In this document: piece by piece, positions 54,048-62,918 of the stretch | Numbering within the stretch: position 1 is the stretch's first letter | Layout of the letters: each line of letters begins with the position of its first letter | Source of the DNA: Ulvibacterium marinum | GTDB taxonomy: Bacteria > Bacteroidota > Bacteroidia > Flavobacteriales > Flavobacteriaceae | Length of the DNA: 64,000 nt | Direction: 5' to 3' | Assembly: GCF_003626755.1 (NCBI RefSeq) | Contig: NZ_RBCJ01000004.1 | Location: 372,001 to 436,000, forward strand | Made by a program: the position numbers and the translations under genes | The notes under the pieces: model-generated | Told to the model about the DNA's origin: nothing | Seen by the model: only the letters and a program-made list of their open reading frames with translations | The model's database searches: none

Positions 54048-55139
54048 ATGACAATAACAAAAGTATTAATCAAAACCTTGGTATTAATTATATCCCTTAG
54101 TTGCCTATCCCTTTATTCACAATCACATCAAAAAACCAATATTTCAATACAGGAAAATCAATTCTATATTAATGGAGAATTGACCTATAAAGGACGGTTT
54201 TGGAAGGACAACAAAATCGAGGGCCTGCTCATGAACTCAAGAATGGTCCAAGGTATATTTGATGATCTGAATCCTGATACGGTTGGAAATTTCGACTATC
54301 CCGACACCCAAAAATGGGATGCGGATCGGAATACCAATGAGTTTGTTGCGGCTATGGAAGATTGGTACCAACATGGCCTTTTGGCATTTTCATTGAATCT
54401 TCAGGGTGGAAGTCCCTTGGGATATGGGAACAAGAATTGGGTCAACTCAACCTTTGATGGCAAAGGAAATCTCCGCCCCGCCTATATAAAACGGTTGGTG
54501 CGTATTTTGGATAAGGCAGATGAGTTGGGTATGGTGGTCATCCTAGGGTATTTTTATTTTGGTCAGGATCAATATTTAGAAAATGAGCAGGCTGTTCTCA
54601 ATGCATCGGACAACATTACCCATTGGATCCTTGAACAAGGTTATCAAAACATTTTAATTGAAATTAACAATGAATGTAATGGGCCTTATGACCATACCAT
54701 TCTTACCCAGCCTCGTGTACATGAATTGATTCAAAGGGTAAAGAAAATGAGCAACGAAAAACTTTTGGTGACCACAAGTTATGGTGGTGGAGTTATCCCC
54801 CAAGAAAATGTACTACAGGTTTCAGACTATATTTTGATTCATGGCAATGGCGTTCATGAGCCATCTGGCATTACCGAAATGGTCAGAAGAACAAAGAATG
54901 TAAAAGGGTTTGCAAACCAACCGATTCTGTTCAATGAAGATGACCATTTTGATTTTGACGCGGAAAATTACAATTTCAAGGCCGCGATAGAATCTTATGC
55001 TTCTTGGGGCTATTTTGACTACCGTATGAATGGAGAGAAATTCGAAGACGGTTTTCAAAGTGTACCTGTAGATTGGAGCATCAACTCATCAAGAAAGAAG
55101 GCGTTTTTCAAGAAGCTAAAAGAGATTACGGGTTATTAG
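54048..55139 (+). CDS. Unclassified clan GH-A-like exported glycoside hydrolase
   Basis: 363 residues. A signal peptide (about 1-25) precedes a TIM-barrel-like domain without recognised family. Pointers to a retaining clan-A enzyme are Glu209 in LIEINNECNG (an NE motif at the end of a beta-strand, acid/base) and Glu297 in PILFNEDDH (nucleophile), about 90 residues apart, plus GLLAFSLNLQGG and VVILGYFYFGQDQ strands. It has an operator box of its own and is convergent with the GH78 gene, with only 18 bp between the stops. The substrate is presumably a rhamnose-, xylose- or uronate-containing oligosaccharide. It could be a distant GH5 or GH39 relative. Confidence 0.65.
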   Translation: MTITKVLIKTLVLIISLSCLSLYSQSHQKTNISIQENQFYINGELTYKGRFWKDNKIEGLLMNSRMVQGIFDDLNPDTVGNFDYPDTQKWDADRNTNEFVAAMEDWYQHGLLAFSLNLQGGSPLGYGNKNWVNSTFDGKGNLRPAYIKRLVRILDKADELGMVVILGYFYFGQDQYLENEQAVLNASDNITHWILEQGYQNILIEINNECNGPYDHTILTQPRVHELIQRVKKMSNEKLLVTTSYGGGVIPQENVLQVSDYILIHGNGVHEPSGITEMVRRTKNVKGFANQPILFNEDDHFDFDAENYNFKAAIESYASWGYFDYRMNGEKFEDGFQSVPVDWSINSSRKKAFFKKLKEITGY

Positions 55140-55157
55140 CCGTGACACATACTATTT

Positions 55158-57926
55158 TCACTTCTGAACTTTTGCGCTAAAGGAATAATTTCCAGACCCT
55201 ATTTCTAAAATGGTTTCCTTTTCACTGGATTCCAAAACCTTGATTTCAGGTATTTTGTCCAATCGCCTGTTACTCTCTTTGATATCCGAAATATGGGCCG
55301 TGGGGATGCTGACTTTTGCCGTAGTATTTACTGGAATCTCAATATTCATAACCACTTTATTTCCCTTCCAGTTCCAAGCTGAGGAAATTGTCCCATTGAT
55401 GCTTTTATAACTTGCCCGTATAAAATCCATTTCTTTGCTTATCGCAGGTTTTATGAGGATATTCCGATATCCTGGATCTATCAAGTCAATTCCTGCGGCA
55501 TGTTGAAACATCCATTCCGCTACCGAGCCAAAGGCATAATGACTAAAGGAATTCATTTTTGCGTTCAGATCCGAATTTTCTGCATCATCCTTGGTATAAC
55601 TGTTCCAGCGTTCCCAAATAGACGTACTTCCATTCTCTACGGAATATCCCCAACTGGGGTATTCGGTCTGTTTGAACAATTTATAGGCCAAATCATCATA
55701 TCCGCATTTTGATAAGGCCAGCATAACGTGTTTGGTGCCCAGGAAGCCCGTTGAAAATTTAAAGCCGTTCTTTTCTATTTTTTCAGCCAATCGAGCAGCT
55801 CCTTTCTTTGCTAAAGCTTTAGGATACAAATCAAAATATAAAGCCAGGGCATAGGTAGTTTGGGTATCCTCCGAAGTATGCCCATTTTCAAGAATATATT
55901 TTTCGGCAAATGCTTTTTTGATGTTCTTAAAGAGCTCCCCGTACTTATCAGCATCTTCTTTTTTATTCAAGGCCTCCGCCATCTCGGCCATGAGCTTGGC
56001 ATCATACCCGTAAAATGAGGCTCCGATATAATCATGACTAGTCTCCTCGTTTACCGCTAGCCAATCTCCCCAATTGTTGCCGCCTCCCGGACGAATAAAA
56101 TCGGTACTGGCATCTTCTTGAAAGCGCATGAATCTTTCCATCCCTTCATACATATATTCCAGAATACGGGTGTCGTTATAGACTTTGTACATGTTATAGG
56201 GAATTATGATGCCCGCATCCATCCATGCGGGTGCATATTGGTTGGGCCTTGAATATGGAAATGGTGCAAAATTCGGATAGGCACCGTACCATCTTTGGGC
56301 ATCATCGAGATCTACCAAAAACTTGGTCATAAAAGCGGCCACATACGCATTATAGGTGGCCGACCGCATATAGGTCTGGGCATCGCCTGTCCAACCTAAG
56401 CGTTCGTCCCTTTGTGGACAATCGGTAGGCAATTCAAAAAAGTTAGCGCTTTGCGTCGTTTTTATATTTTCAAAAAGTGTATTGTTCATAGCATTGGAAG
56501 AATTGAACGTACTCGCATCGGTCTCAATGGAACTTAAAACAATTCCGGTAATGGCATCTATTGTAGGTCGTCCCGGATAACTGGTAACTTCTACATACTG
56601 AAAGCCGTGATACGTAAATTTTGGTTGCCATGTTTCCGCACCTTCGCCCTTTAAAATATAGGTATCGGTAGCTCGGGCCAGACGTAAATTTTCGGTCTGT
56701 ATGTTACCATCGCTCTTAAGTATTTCTCCAAAACGAAGCTGAACCCTGGTCCCTTTGGGTCCCTGAACTTTAAGCTCTGCCATACCTGCAAAATTCTTCC
56801 CAAGGTTAAAAACGTAGGTTCCAGGGCTGGGCTCGGTTATCTCAATAGGGGTAAGACGTTCCCTGTTTCTCACCAAAGTTCCTGGATGCGCTTCAAGTTT
56901 TCCCTCGGGATACGTATAAACTTTGGGCACTTTCCAATTACTGTCATCATAACCCGGCGCATCCCAACCTACTTGCTCTAATCTAGCGTCATACGTTTCC
57001 CCCATTAAAATATCTGCCTCGCGAATAGGGCCTTGGTTTGATTTCCAGGAAGTATCTGAGGCGATAGTCTCAACAGTACCATCCTCGTATTCAATTTGTA
57101 TCTGCCCCATAAACGAAGGATTGACCCCATAAAATTCCCGGACTTTGTCCAAGCGAACCAATAGGGCATAACCAATATATCCGGCGTACCAGCCATCAGC
57201 TATGACCGCCCCTATGACATTTTCTCCCTGCCGTATTCTATCCGTAATATCAAAGGTTTGGTAATAGAGTCTTTTGTTGTAATCAGTCCATCCCGGTAGG
57301 AAGTTGGCATCCCCAATTTTTTGTCCATTAATTTTAAGTTCATATAGACCCAAGGCAGTGGCATAAGCTGTTGCTCTTTTTACTTTCTTATTGGCAGTAA
57401 AAGACTTACGTAAATATCTGGCAGGTGGTAGATAGAGGCTGTCGTATTTATCCGTTTTGTCGTATCCAACACCATGACTGATAAACAAGCCTTTCCAATC
57501 GGAAAAATTCAGAAGGCCCATGGAAAAACTAGCGGGTGTGCTCCATTCCGATTCTTGGCCTTTTTCGTCCCAAACCTTTACTTTCCAAAAATAATTTGCT
57601 TTAGAAGCAAGGTGGTTTCCGTCATATTCGATTTGGTTGGTAGCATTCGATGCTACCTTTCCGCTGTCCCAAATATCTCCCTGGTGTTGTCCCAATTTTT
57701 CGTCGGATGAGGAAACCAGTATTTGGTAGGCAGTCTGCAAGCGTTTTCTACCTTCCCCTTTTAGTATCCAGCTAAACCTTGGTCGCTGCACGGTTATTCC
57801 CATAGGATTTTCAAGGTACTCTAACCTTGGCCGTTCTATAGTAAGTGATGGGGAAACCGATTTTTGCCCCCATGCGACCGGCACACAACAGAGGATTAAG
57901 ACCAGTATACAGAAACGTATCTTCAT
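55158..57926 (-). CDS. GH78 alpha-L-rhamnosidase
   Basis: 922 residues, full-length GH78 architecture. Signal peptide about 1-20; N-terminal Fn3-like module (PRLEYLENPMGITVQRPRFSW, YQILVSSSDEK); jelly-roll with ARYLRKSFTANKKV and LYELKINGQKIGD; the catalytic (alpha/alpha)6 barrel with DCPQRDERLGWTGDAQ, whose Glu is the usual general acid, and SIWERWNSYTKD, which likely carries the general base; then a C-terminal beta-domain. It removes terminal alpha-L-rhamnose, the feedstock of the rha operon. It is 92 bp after SusD 3, with a hairpin in the gap, and is the last gene of the susC 3 operon. Confidence 0.93.
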   Translation of the reverse strand: MKIRFCILVLILCCVPVAWGQKSVSPSLTIERPRLEYLENPMGITVQRPRFSWILKGEGRKRLQTAYQILVSSSDEKLGQHQGDIWDSGKVASNATNQIEYDGNHLASKANYFWKVKVWDEKGQESEWSTPASFSMGLLNFSDWKGLFISHGVGYDKTDKYDSLYLPPARYLRKSFTANKKVKRATAYATALGLYELKINGQKIGDANFLPGWTDYNKRLYYQTFDITDRIRQGENVIGAVIADGWYAGYIGYALLVRLDKVREFYGVNPSFMGQIQIEYEDGTVETIASDTSWKSNQGPIREADILMGETYDARLEQVGWDAPGYDDSNWKVPKVYTYPEGKLEAHPGTLVRNRERLTPIEITEPSPGTYVFNLGKNFAGMAELKVQGPKGTRVQLRFGEILKSDGNIQTENLRLARATDTYILKGEGAETWQPKFTYHGFQYVEVTSYPGRPTIDAITGIVLSSIETDASTFNSSNAMNNTLFENIKTTQSANFFELPTDCPQRDERLGWTGDAQTYMRSATYNAYVAAFMTKFLVDLDDAQRWYGAYPNFAPFPYSRPNQYAPAWMDAGIIIPYNMYKVYNDTRILEYMYEGMERFMRFQEDASTDFIRPGGGNNWGDWLAVNEETSHDYIGASFYGYDAKLMAEMAEALNKKEDADKYGELFKNIKKAFAEKYILENGHTSEDTQTTYALALYFDLYPKALAKKGAARLAEKIEKNGFKFSTGFLGTKHVMLALSKCGYDDLAYKLFKQTEYPSWGYSVENGSTSIWERWNSYTKDDAENSDLNAKMNSFSHYAFGSVAEWMFQHAAGIDLIDPGYRNILIKPAISKEMDFIRASYKSINGTISSAWNWKGNKVVMNIEIPVNTTAKVSIPTAHISDIKESNRRLDKIPEIKVLESSEKETILEIGSGNYSFSAKVQK

Positions 57927-57953
57927 AATTTTTTTTTTAGAATTCTAAACCCA

Positions 57954-57984
57954 AAGAGGCTACGCATATTAAAGGTAGCCTCTT
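57954..57984 (-). other. Intercistronic hairpin between susD 3 and GH78
   Basis: AAGAGGCTAC (57954-57963) pairs with GTAGCCTCTT (57975-57984), 10 bp with an 11-base loop, without a clear T run on either side. It may protect or process the susCD part of the message. Confidence 0.5.
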
Positions 57985-58018
57985 ATGAAACAAGATTGTA
58001 CAAAATCAATTTTAAAAA

Positions 58019-59548
58019 TTACCACCCCGGATTTTGCTCTAAATTGGGGTTGGCATTAATTTCAGTATTCGGAATTGGCCAAACCTCAAAATCCGGCCTA
58101 TAGACAGTTCCATTGGCAACTGGTAATGGCGCCTTTTCAATAACTTCTTGTACCTTGCCTAACCTACGAACGTCATATAGCTCCTGCATCTCAAAAGTAA
58201 ATTCTAAAAGTCTTTCAGTAAACATCAACTCCGCAAATTCTTCTTGAGTGTGACTTCCAGGGATAAGTTGGCTTGCACCAGCTCTTGCTCTAACCATATT
58301 AATGTATTCATAAGCTGTTGCCGTTGGTCCATTAAGACTATTCTCGGCTTCGGCATACATCAATAATGCATCAGAATAACGATAATAGACAATATCCGGG
58401 TCACCATCACAACAACCTTGATCCGAATCTCTATATTTATTATTTGGAATGCCCCAAGTTGCCTGATAAGGATCACCCCCATAATTTTCTACTGGCTCAC
58501 CTGAGAAGAACGTTTCCTCGCCAGTAGTAGAATGAATATAAGAATATTGCATGGTTACATCTCTTCGTGTATCAGTATCTTCATATAAATCATAAAATTC
58601 CTGCGTCCAACCCCCGTGACCTTGTCCTCTTGGCACACCTCCATTGGGCGAACCTATACCAGCCCAGACAAAAGTACCTGCGGTACCCTGCCCTTCAACG
58701 GCCTGGGTTTGCTGAATGCCCCAAACCCTCTCACTATTGTTATCAATATAGATTGCATCTGCATAACTTGGAAGCAGCTCATAACCATATGTACTTGCAT
58801 TATCTATAACTTCTTTGATTTTGGAATGCGCCAAGGCCATCTTACTGGCATCATTTACTTGGGCACCTGCCATGGTAAGGTAAACCTTTGCCAGTAAAAA
58901 CTTTGCCGTTCCAACATTAGGCCTGCCTATTTCGTTAGGAACGGTTCTAATTATTGGCAAATTCGCTTCTGCGGCTTCTAAATCGGCAATTATTTGCGCG
59001 TATATTGCTTCGCGTGGTGTTGCAGCCAATTTGGCAGTTTCCACGGATACGGCAGCCTCCAACGGCATGGGAACATTTCCAAACAATTGTGTTAGGTGAA
59101 AATAGCACCACGCTCTTAGCCATTGTGCTTCAGCGATAAGCTGAATCCTTGTATTTTCCTCGTCACCTTCAAATGTTCTTGTACTTAATTCCGAAATTGC
59201 AACATTAGCCCTAAATATGCCCTGATATAAAGGATTCCAACTACGTGGTAAGCTTAGACCATTACCACTAGAGGTGGTATAGTCGGCCCATTCAATTCTC
59301 CAGCCTACTCTACTTGTGAAATAGGGATGTGACGCCCCAACAGTCGATGACAATCCGAAATCCCACAAACTTATAGTTCTGTTAAGTGCGTTGTAAATTG
59401 CCGTTACCGCAGCATCACCATCCGCCGCATTATTATAGAAATTAGATGGACTTAGATTTGAAAAGACTTGCTCATCCAGACTAGGGTCTGCGCAGGAAAA
59501 TATAACCAAGAACAGTAGTAAATATTTTGTTTTTTTTATTTTTTTCAT
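58019..59548 (-). CDS. susD: SusD/RagB family nutrient-binding lipoprotein, pair 3
   Basis: 509 residues. Lipobox at Cys19 (LVIFSCADP). Helical core with IQLIAEAQWLRAWCYFHLTQLFGNVPM and NVGTAKFLLAKVYLTMAGAQ; C-terminal blocks DIVYYRYSDALLMYAEAENSL and LMFTERLLEFTFEMQELYDVRRLG; end NPNLEQNPGW. It binds oligosaccharide at the surface together with SusC 3, encoded 21 bp upstream, and precedes the GH78 gene. It belongs to the unit controlled by the exact operator copy at 62712-62731. Confidence 0.95.
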   Translation of the reverse strand: MKKIKKTKYLLLFLVIFSCADPSLDEQVFSNLSPSNFYNNAADGDAAVTAIYNALNRTISLWDFGLSSTVGASHPYFTSRVGWRIEWADYTTSSGNGLSLPRSWNPLYQGIFRANVAISELSTRTFEGDEENTRIQLIAEAQWLRAWCYFHLTQLFGNVPMPLEAAVSVETAKLAATPREAIYAQIIADLEAAEANLPIIRTVPNEIGRPNVGTAKFLLAKVYLTMAGAQVNDASKMALAHSKIKEVIDNASTYGYELLPSYADAIYIDNNSERVWGIQQTQAVEGQGTAGTFVWAGIGSPNGGVPRGQGHGGWTQEFYDLYEDTDTRRDVTMQYSYIHSTTGEETFFSGEPVENYGGDPYQATWGIPNNKYRDSDQGCCDGDPDIVYYRYSDALLMYAEAENSLNGPTATAYEYINMVRARAGASQLIPGSHTQEEFAELMFTERLLEFTFEMQELYDVRRLGKVQEVIEKAPLPVANGTVYRPDFEVWPIPNTEINANPNLEQNPGW

Positions 59549-59569
59549 TTTGTTTATTTTAAAGGTTTT

Positions 59570-62500
59570 TTAAAAGCCTATGTTTAGTCCTAGTAGGAGT
59601 TGTTTGCTTTTAGGATAGGCAGAGAAATCAACTCCTCTATTAATATTGTTACCGCCAAAGACATTTACTTCTGGATCAACACCTGAATAATTGGTAAAGG
59701 TGAGAAGGTTGGTACCTGTTACATATAATCTGGCGGAACTCAAAAAACCGTTAAAAATTTCTGGAGAAAAATTATATGAAAGACTTATATTCTTTAGTCT
59801 TACATACGAGCCGTCTTCGATTAAACTAGTATCGGGATTACCGCCCCTTCCCGCAGGAAATCTTACATCATTATGAGGATTTTGCGGTGTCCATCTTCTT
59901 TCGTAGTATTCTTGCGTATGGTTAGCGGAATTTCCTTGGATACCACCAGAAATAAAAATACGATCAACATTCATGATATCATTACCAATGGAACCTTGAA
60001 AAAAGGCACTCAACGTTAAATTTTTATAGGTAAAGCTATTGTTCCAACCGAAGATAAAATCCGGATTTGGATTTCCAATAATAGTGTTATCATTTGCACT
60101 AATCACACCGTCACCATTAAGATCTGCTAGCTGAAGTTCTCCTTCTTGATCGTCTCCCAGTGGATATAATCCGATAGCTTCCTGACCCCAAAAAAGTCCG
60201 AACTCCTCGCCCTCTCTTAAGACATTTGACGGGAAAGCGACAATATTAGCAGATATATTTGGACCAAATATATCGCTGCCTCCCTCTCCTAAACTCTTCA
60301 CCAATGATTTATTAGCACTCCAATTTATGTTGGTGTTCCAATTAAAATTGGTGCTATTTACAATATCAGCACCTAAAGTAATTTCTACCCCACTATTTTC
60401 TATAGAGCCAGCATTTACAACTAAGGAAGATAGCCCCGAGGAAGTTGGAATTGGAAAATTCTGAAGTAAGTTATCAGTAGTTTTAACATAGTAGTCTATA
60501 CTTCCAAACACTCTCTCGTTAAATAACCCGAAATCAAGTCCCGCATTAATCTGCGTTGTTTCCTCCCACTTTAAATTTTGATTACCTAATTGTACCGGAG
60601 ATAGACCAGCGGCTAAGGCGTCGTTAAAATTCGCATTTTGTACTCCCAGCAAAGTAAGTGATTGAAGGGGCGCGATAGATTGTGAACCGGTTATACCGTA
60701 ACTAGCTCTAAATTTAAGGTTTGAAATAGTTTTACTGTCTTTTAGGAACGATTCTTCAGAAACGGTCCAACCAACCCCTGCTGACGGGAAGTACCCCCAC
60801 TTTTCATTTTCGGCAAAAACACTTGAGCCATCTGCTCTCATTGTAAGGGAAACAAAATATTTCTTGTTAAAATCATAATTAGCCCTGAAATAATAGGAGA
60901 GCAATGATCTTTCAATTCTACTACTCTGCGGAATGCTTGGGGTAAGCCCTAATCCTATATTATTTGAACCTAAAGCGTCTGCAGGAAAGTTAATCACTGT
61001 ATTGTTTACTCCGCGTGTAGTATTGGCCTGAGATGAATATCCACCAACTAAATTAAGGTTATGTGCAGCACCAAATGTCTTATCATAGGCCAAATAAGAC
61101 TCTAGGAGTTGGTCGTCAAACTCGAAGGTGTTATACACTGCCCTTCCATTGTCTCTGGCGCCAATAGAAGTGGTTTTCTTATAATATACCTCTCTTCTGC
61201 TATTTTTTGAATTAACACCGGCCCTTACATTTAAGGTTAAACCATCAAGTATGGTATACTTTGCAAAAACATTTGCAAAAACATTTTTATCTGCAGTCTG
61301 ATCTTTAGTATCGCGAATATCGACCACGGGATCGATAAAATAAAACTCGGTAGGATCGTTTAAAATAAAGTCGGTGTCTTCTGGAGTTCGACTAGGATCG
61401 TTGGTTAAAGCTTTCCAAACGCCACCGCCATTAATGATTGCCCCAGTTCCTTGATTGTTTCTATTATTCAAAGATTGTGATAGATTTATCGTTGTTGAAA
61501 CTGACAGTCGATCAGATAACTTCGTGTCCAATTTCAAACTGACAACACCTCTTTCGAACTCAGTAAATTTTACTACTCCTTCATTTACCTGATAGTTACC
61601 CGAAATTGAATACCGCGTTTTTTCTGATCCACCATTAATATCCAATTGATACCTTTGGACAAAGCCCGTACGTAAAATGTTATCCAGCCAATCGGTGGTT
61701 GGAAGACTTTCAGGATTGTTAAAACGTGGATTCGGCTGGTCAGCAGTCTCCAAACGCCATGCAGCAAATGTGGGGCCGTCCATCATCTCTGGGAACTCAA
61801 ACGAGGTGGCACCAGCTGTTTCAACCGTTAAGTTTATTTTGGCTTTTTGACCATATGTTCCTTTTTTTGTGGTAATAACAATTACCCCATTAGCACCTCT
61901 TGATCCATAAATCGCAGTTGAGGCAGCATCTTTCAGTACATCAATTGATGCTATGTCATTAGGGTTTAAAAAATTTAAAGGGTTTGATGGTACGACTCTC
62001 ACGGCACCAATACCAGCAGTACTGGCTTCTCCGCCGGAAGGCAATGGATATCCATCCAAGACAATCAAGGGTTCGTTATTCCCACTTATGGAGTTTGATC
62101 CACGTATTCTAATGGTAGAACCACCTCCGGGTTCACTCGATGTATTAACTACACTTACCCCGGCAGCTCTTCCTTGAAGAGCCACATCAAATGTTGGTAC
62201 TGGGGTAACTGCAATGTCATTCCCCTTTACTGAGGCTACAGATCCAGTTAAATCGGAACGTCTTTGCGTACCGTATCCAGTAACTACTACCTCATCAAGG
62301 GCTTGGGCATCTTCAATCAGTACCACACTAATAACAGATTGCCCGGCAACTGGAACTTCCTTTGAACTATAACCTACATAAGAGAAAACCAATGTTTGTG
62401 ATCCGCTCCTTAATGTAATTTCATAATTTCCGTCAAAATCGGCAACCACGCCATTGTTAGTTCCCCTTTGTACGATATTTACCCCGGGTAGAGGCTCTCC

Positions 62501-62620
62501 ATCTTCTGCGGTTACCGTACCGGTAACAACATTGTCTTGCGCATAAGTTCCAAAAGTGAACAATACGCAGAAGAAAAATAATGTCTTTTTCAGGACATTT
62601 CCATAATTTCTGTGTTTCAT
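59570..62620 (-). CDS. susC: SusC/RagA-type TonB-dependent transporter, pair 3
   Basis: 1016 residues from the ATG at 62618-62620. The frame is open to an earlier Met at 62782, but that would include the operator box and a 54-residue stretch unlike a signal; from 62620 a normal signal peptide follows (KTLFFFCVLFTFGTYAQ). Then come the regulatory domain (VTGTVTAEDGEPLPGVNI), TonB box-like ALDEVVVTGYGTQ, plug (EPLIVLDGYPLP, LKDAASTAIYGSRGANGV) and barrel ending LLLGLNIGF. It imports glycan fragments with SusD 3. The upstream box is identical over 20 bp to that of the rha operon, tying uptake to rhamnose catabolism. Confidence 0.93.
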   Translation of the reverse strand: MKHRNYGNVLKKTLFFFCVLFTFGTYAQDNVVTGTVTAEDGEPLPGVNIVQRGTNNGVVADFDGNYEITLRSGSQTLVFSYVGYSSKEVPVAGQSVISVVLIEDAQALDEVVVTGYGTQRRSDLTGSVASVKGNDIAVTPVPTFDVALQGRAAGVSVVNTSSEPGGGSTIRIRGSNSISGNNEPLIVLDGYPLPSGGEASTAGIGAVRVVPSNPLNFLNPNDIASIDVLKDAASTAIYGSRGANGVIVITTKKGTYGQKAKINLTVETAGATSFEFPEMMDGPTFAAWRLETADQPNPRFNNPESLPTTDWLDNILRTGFVQRYQLDINGGSEKTRYSISGNYQVNEGVVKFTEFERGVVSLKLDTKLSDRLSVSTTINLSQSLNNRNNQGTGAIINGGGVWKALTNDPSRTPEDTDFILNDPTEFYFIDPVVDIRDTKDQTADKNVFANVFAKYTILDGLTLNVRAGVNSKNSRREVYYKKTTSIGARDNGRAVYNTFEFDDQLLESYLAYDKTFGAAHNLNLVGGYSSQANTTRGVNNTVINFPADALGSNNIGLGLTPSIPQSSRIERSLLSYYFRANYDFNKKYFVSLTMRADGSSVFAENEKWGYFPSAGVGWTVSEESFLKDSKTISNLKFRASYGITGSQSIAPLQSLTLLGVQNANFNDALAAGLSPVQLGNQNLKWEETTQINAGLDFGLFNERVFGSIDYYVKTTDNLLQNFPIPTSSGLSSLVVNAGSIENSGVEITLGADIVNSTNFNWNTNINWSANKSLVKSLGEGGSDIFGPNISANIVAFPSNVLREGEEFGLFWGQEAIGLYPLGDDQEGELQLADLNGDGVISANDNTIIGNPNPDFIFGWNNSFTYKNLTLSAFFQGSIGNDIMNVDRIFISGGIQGNSANHTQEYYERRWTPQNPHNDVRFPAGRGGNPDTSLIEDGSYVRLKNISLSYNFSPEIFNGFLSSARLYVTGTNLLTFTNYSGVDPEVNVFGGNNINRGVDFSAYPKSKQLLLGLNIGF

Positions 62621-62711
62621 AATTGATTTTGTTAGGTAGTTTATTACGTCTGATTTTAACAAAAAGTTTTGCTTTTCTTGGCTCAATATTAAAAGGACTA
62701 TATTGAAAAGG

Positions 62712-62731
62712 CATCCTGTACTGTACTGTTC
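62712..62731 (-). promoter_or_regulatory. GntR-regulon operator upstream of susC 3
   Basis: The plus strand reads CATCCTGTACTGTACTGTTC, identical over 20 bases to 30948-30967 in front of the rha operon, and lies 91 bp upstream of the corrected susC start. CATTTG just before the box on the coding strand may be part of a Bacteroidota -7 element (TAnnTTTG). The remaining 62732-62918 sequence shows no gene. Confidence 0.8.
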
Positions 62732-62918
62732 AAATGGGAGATTGATAATTTTTTTGTTAAAAAAATAGGGATTCTGCATCAAGGGATTTGATGGATATTT
62801 TTAATCCAAAAAGATATTTAGAAATGGTTTTTCGCCACGGGAACAAGGTGACTTAAACTTACCCCAATACCCCAATAAATGATATATTGCAGCTTATGGA
62901 AGGGATTAAGAGTATGAA

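Noticed and set aside
62860-62877. CCCCAATA direct repeat
   Set aside because: Two short copies only; no further structure and no evident function.
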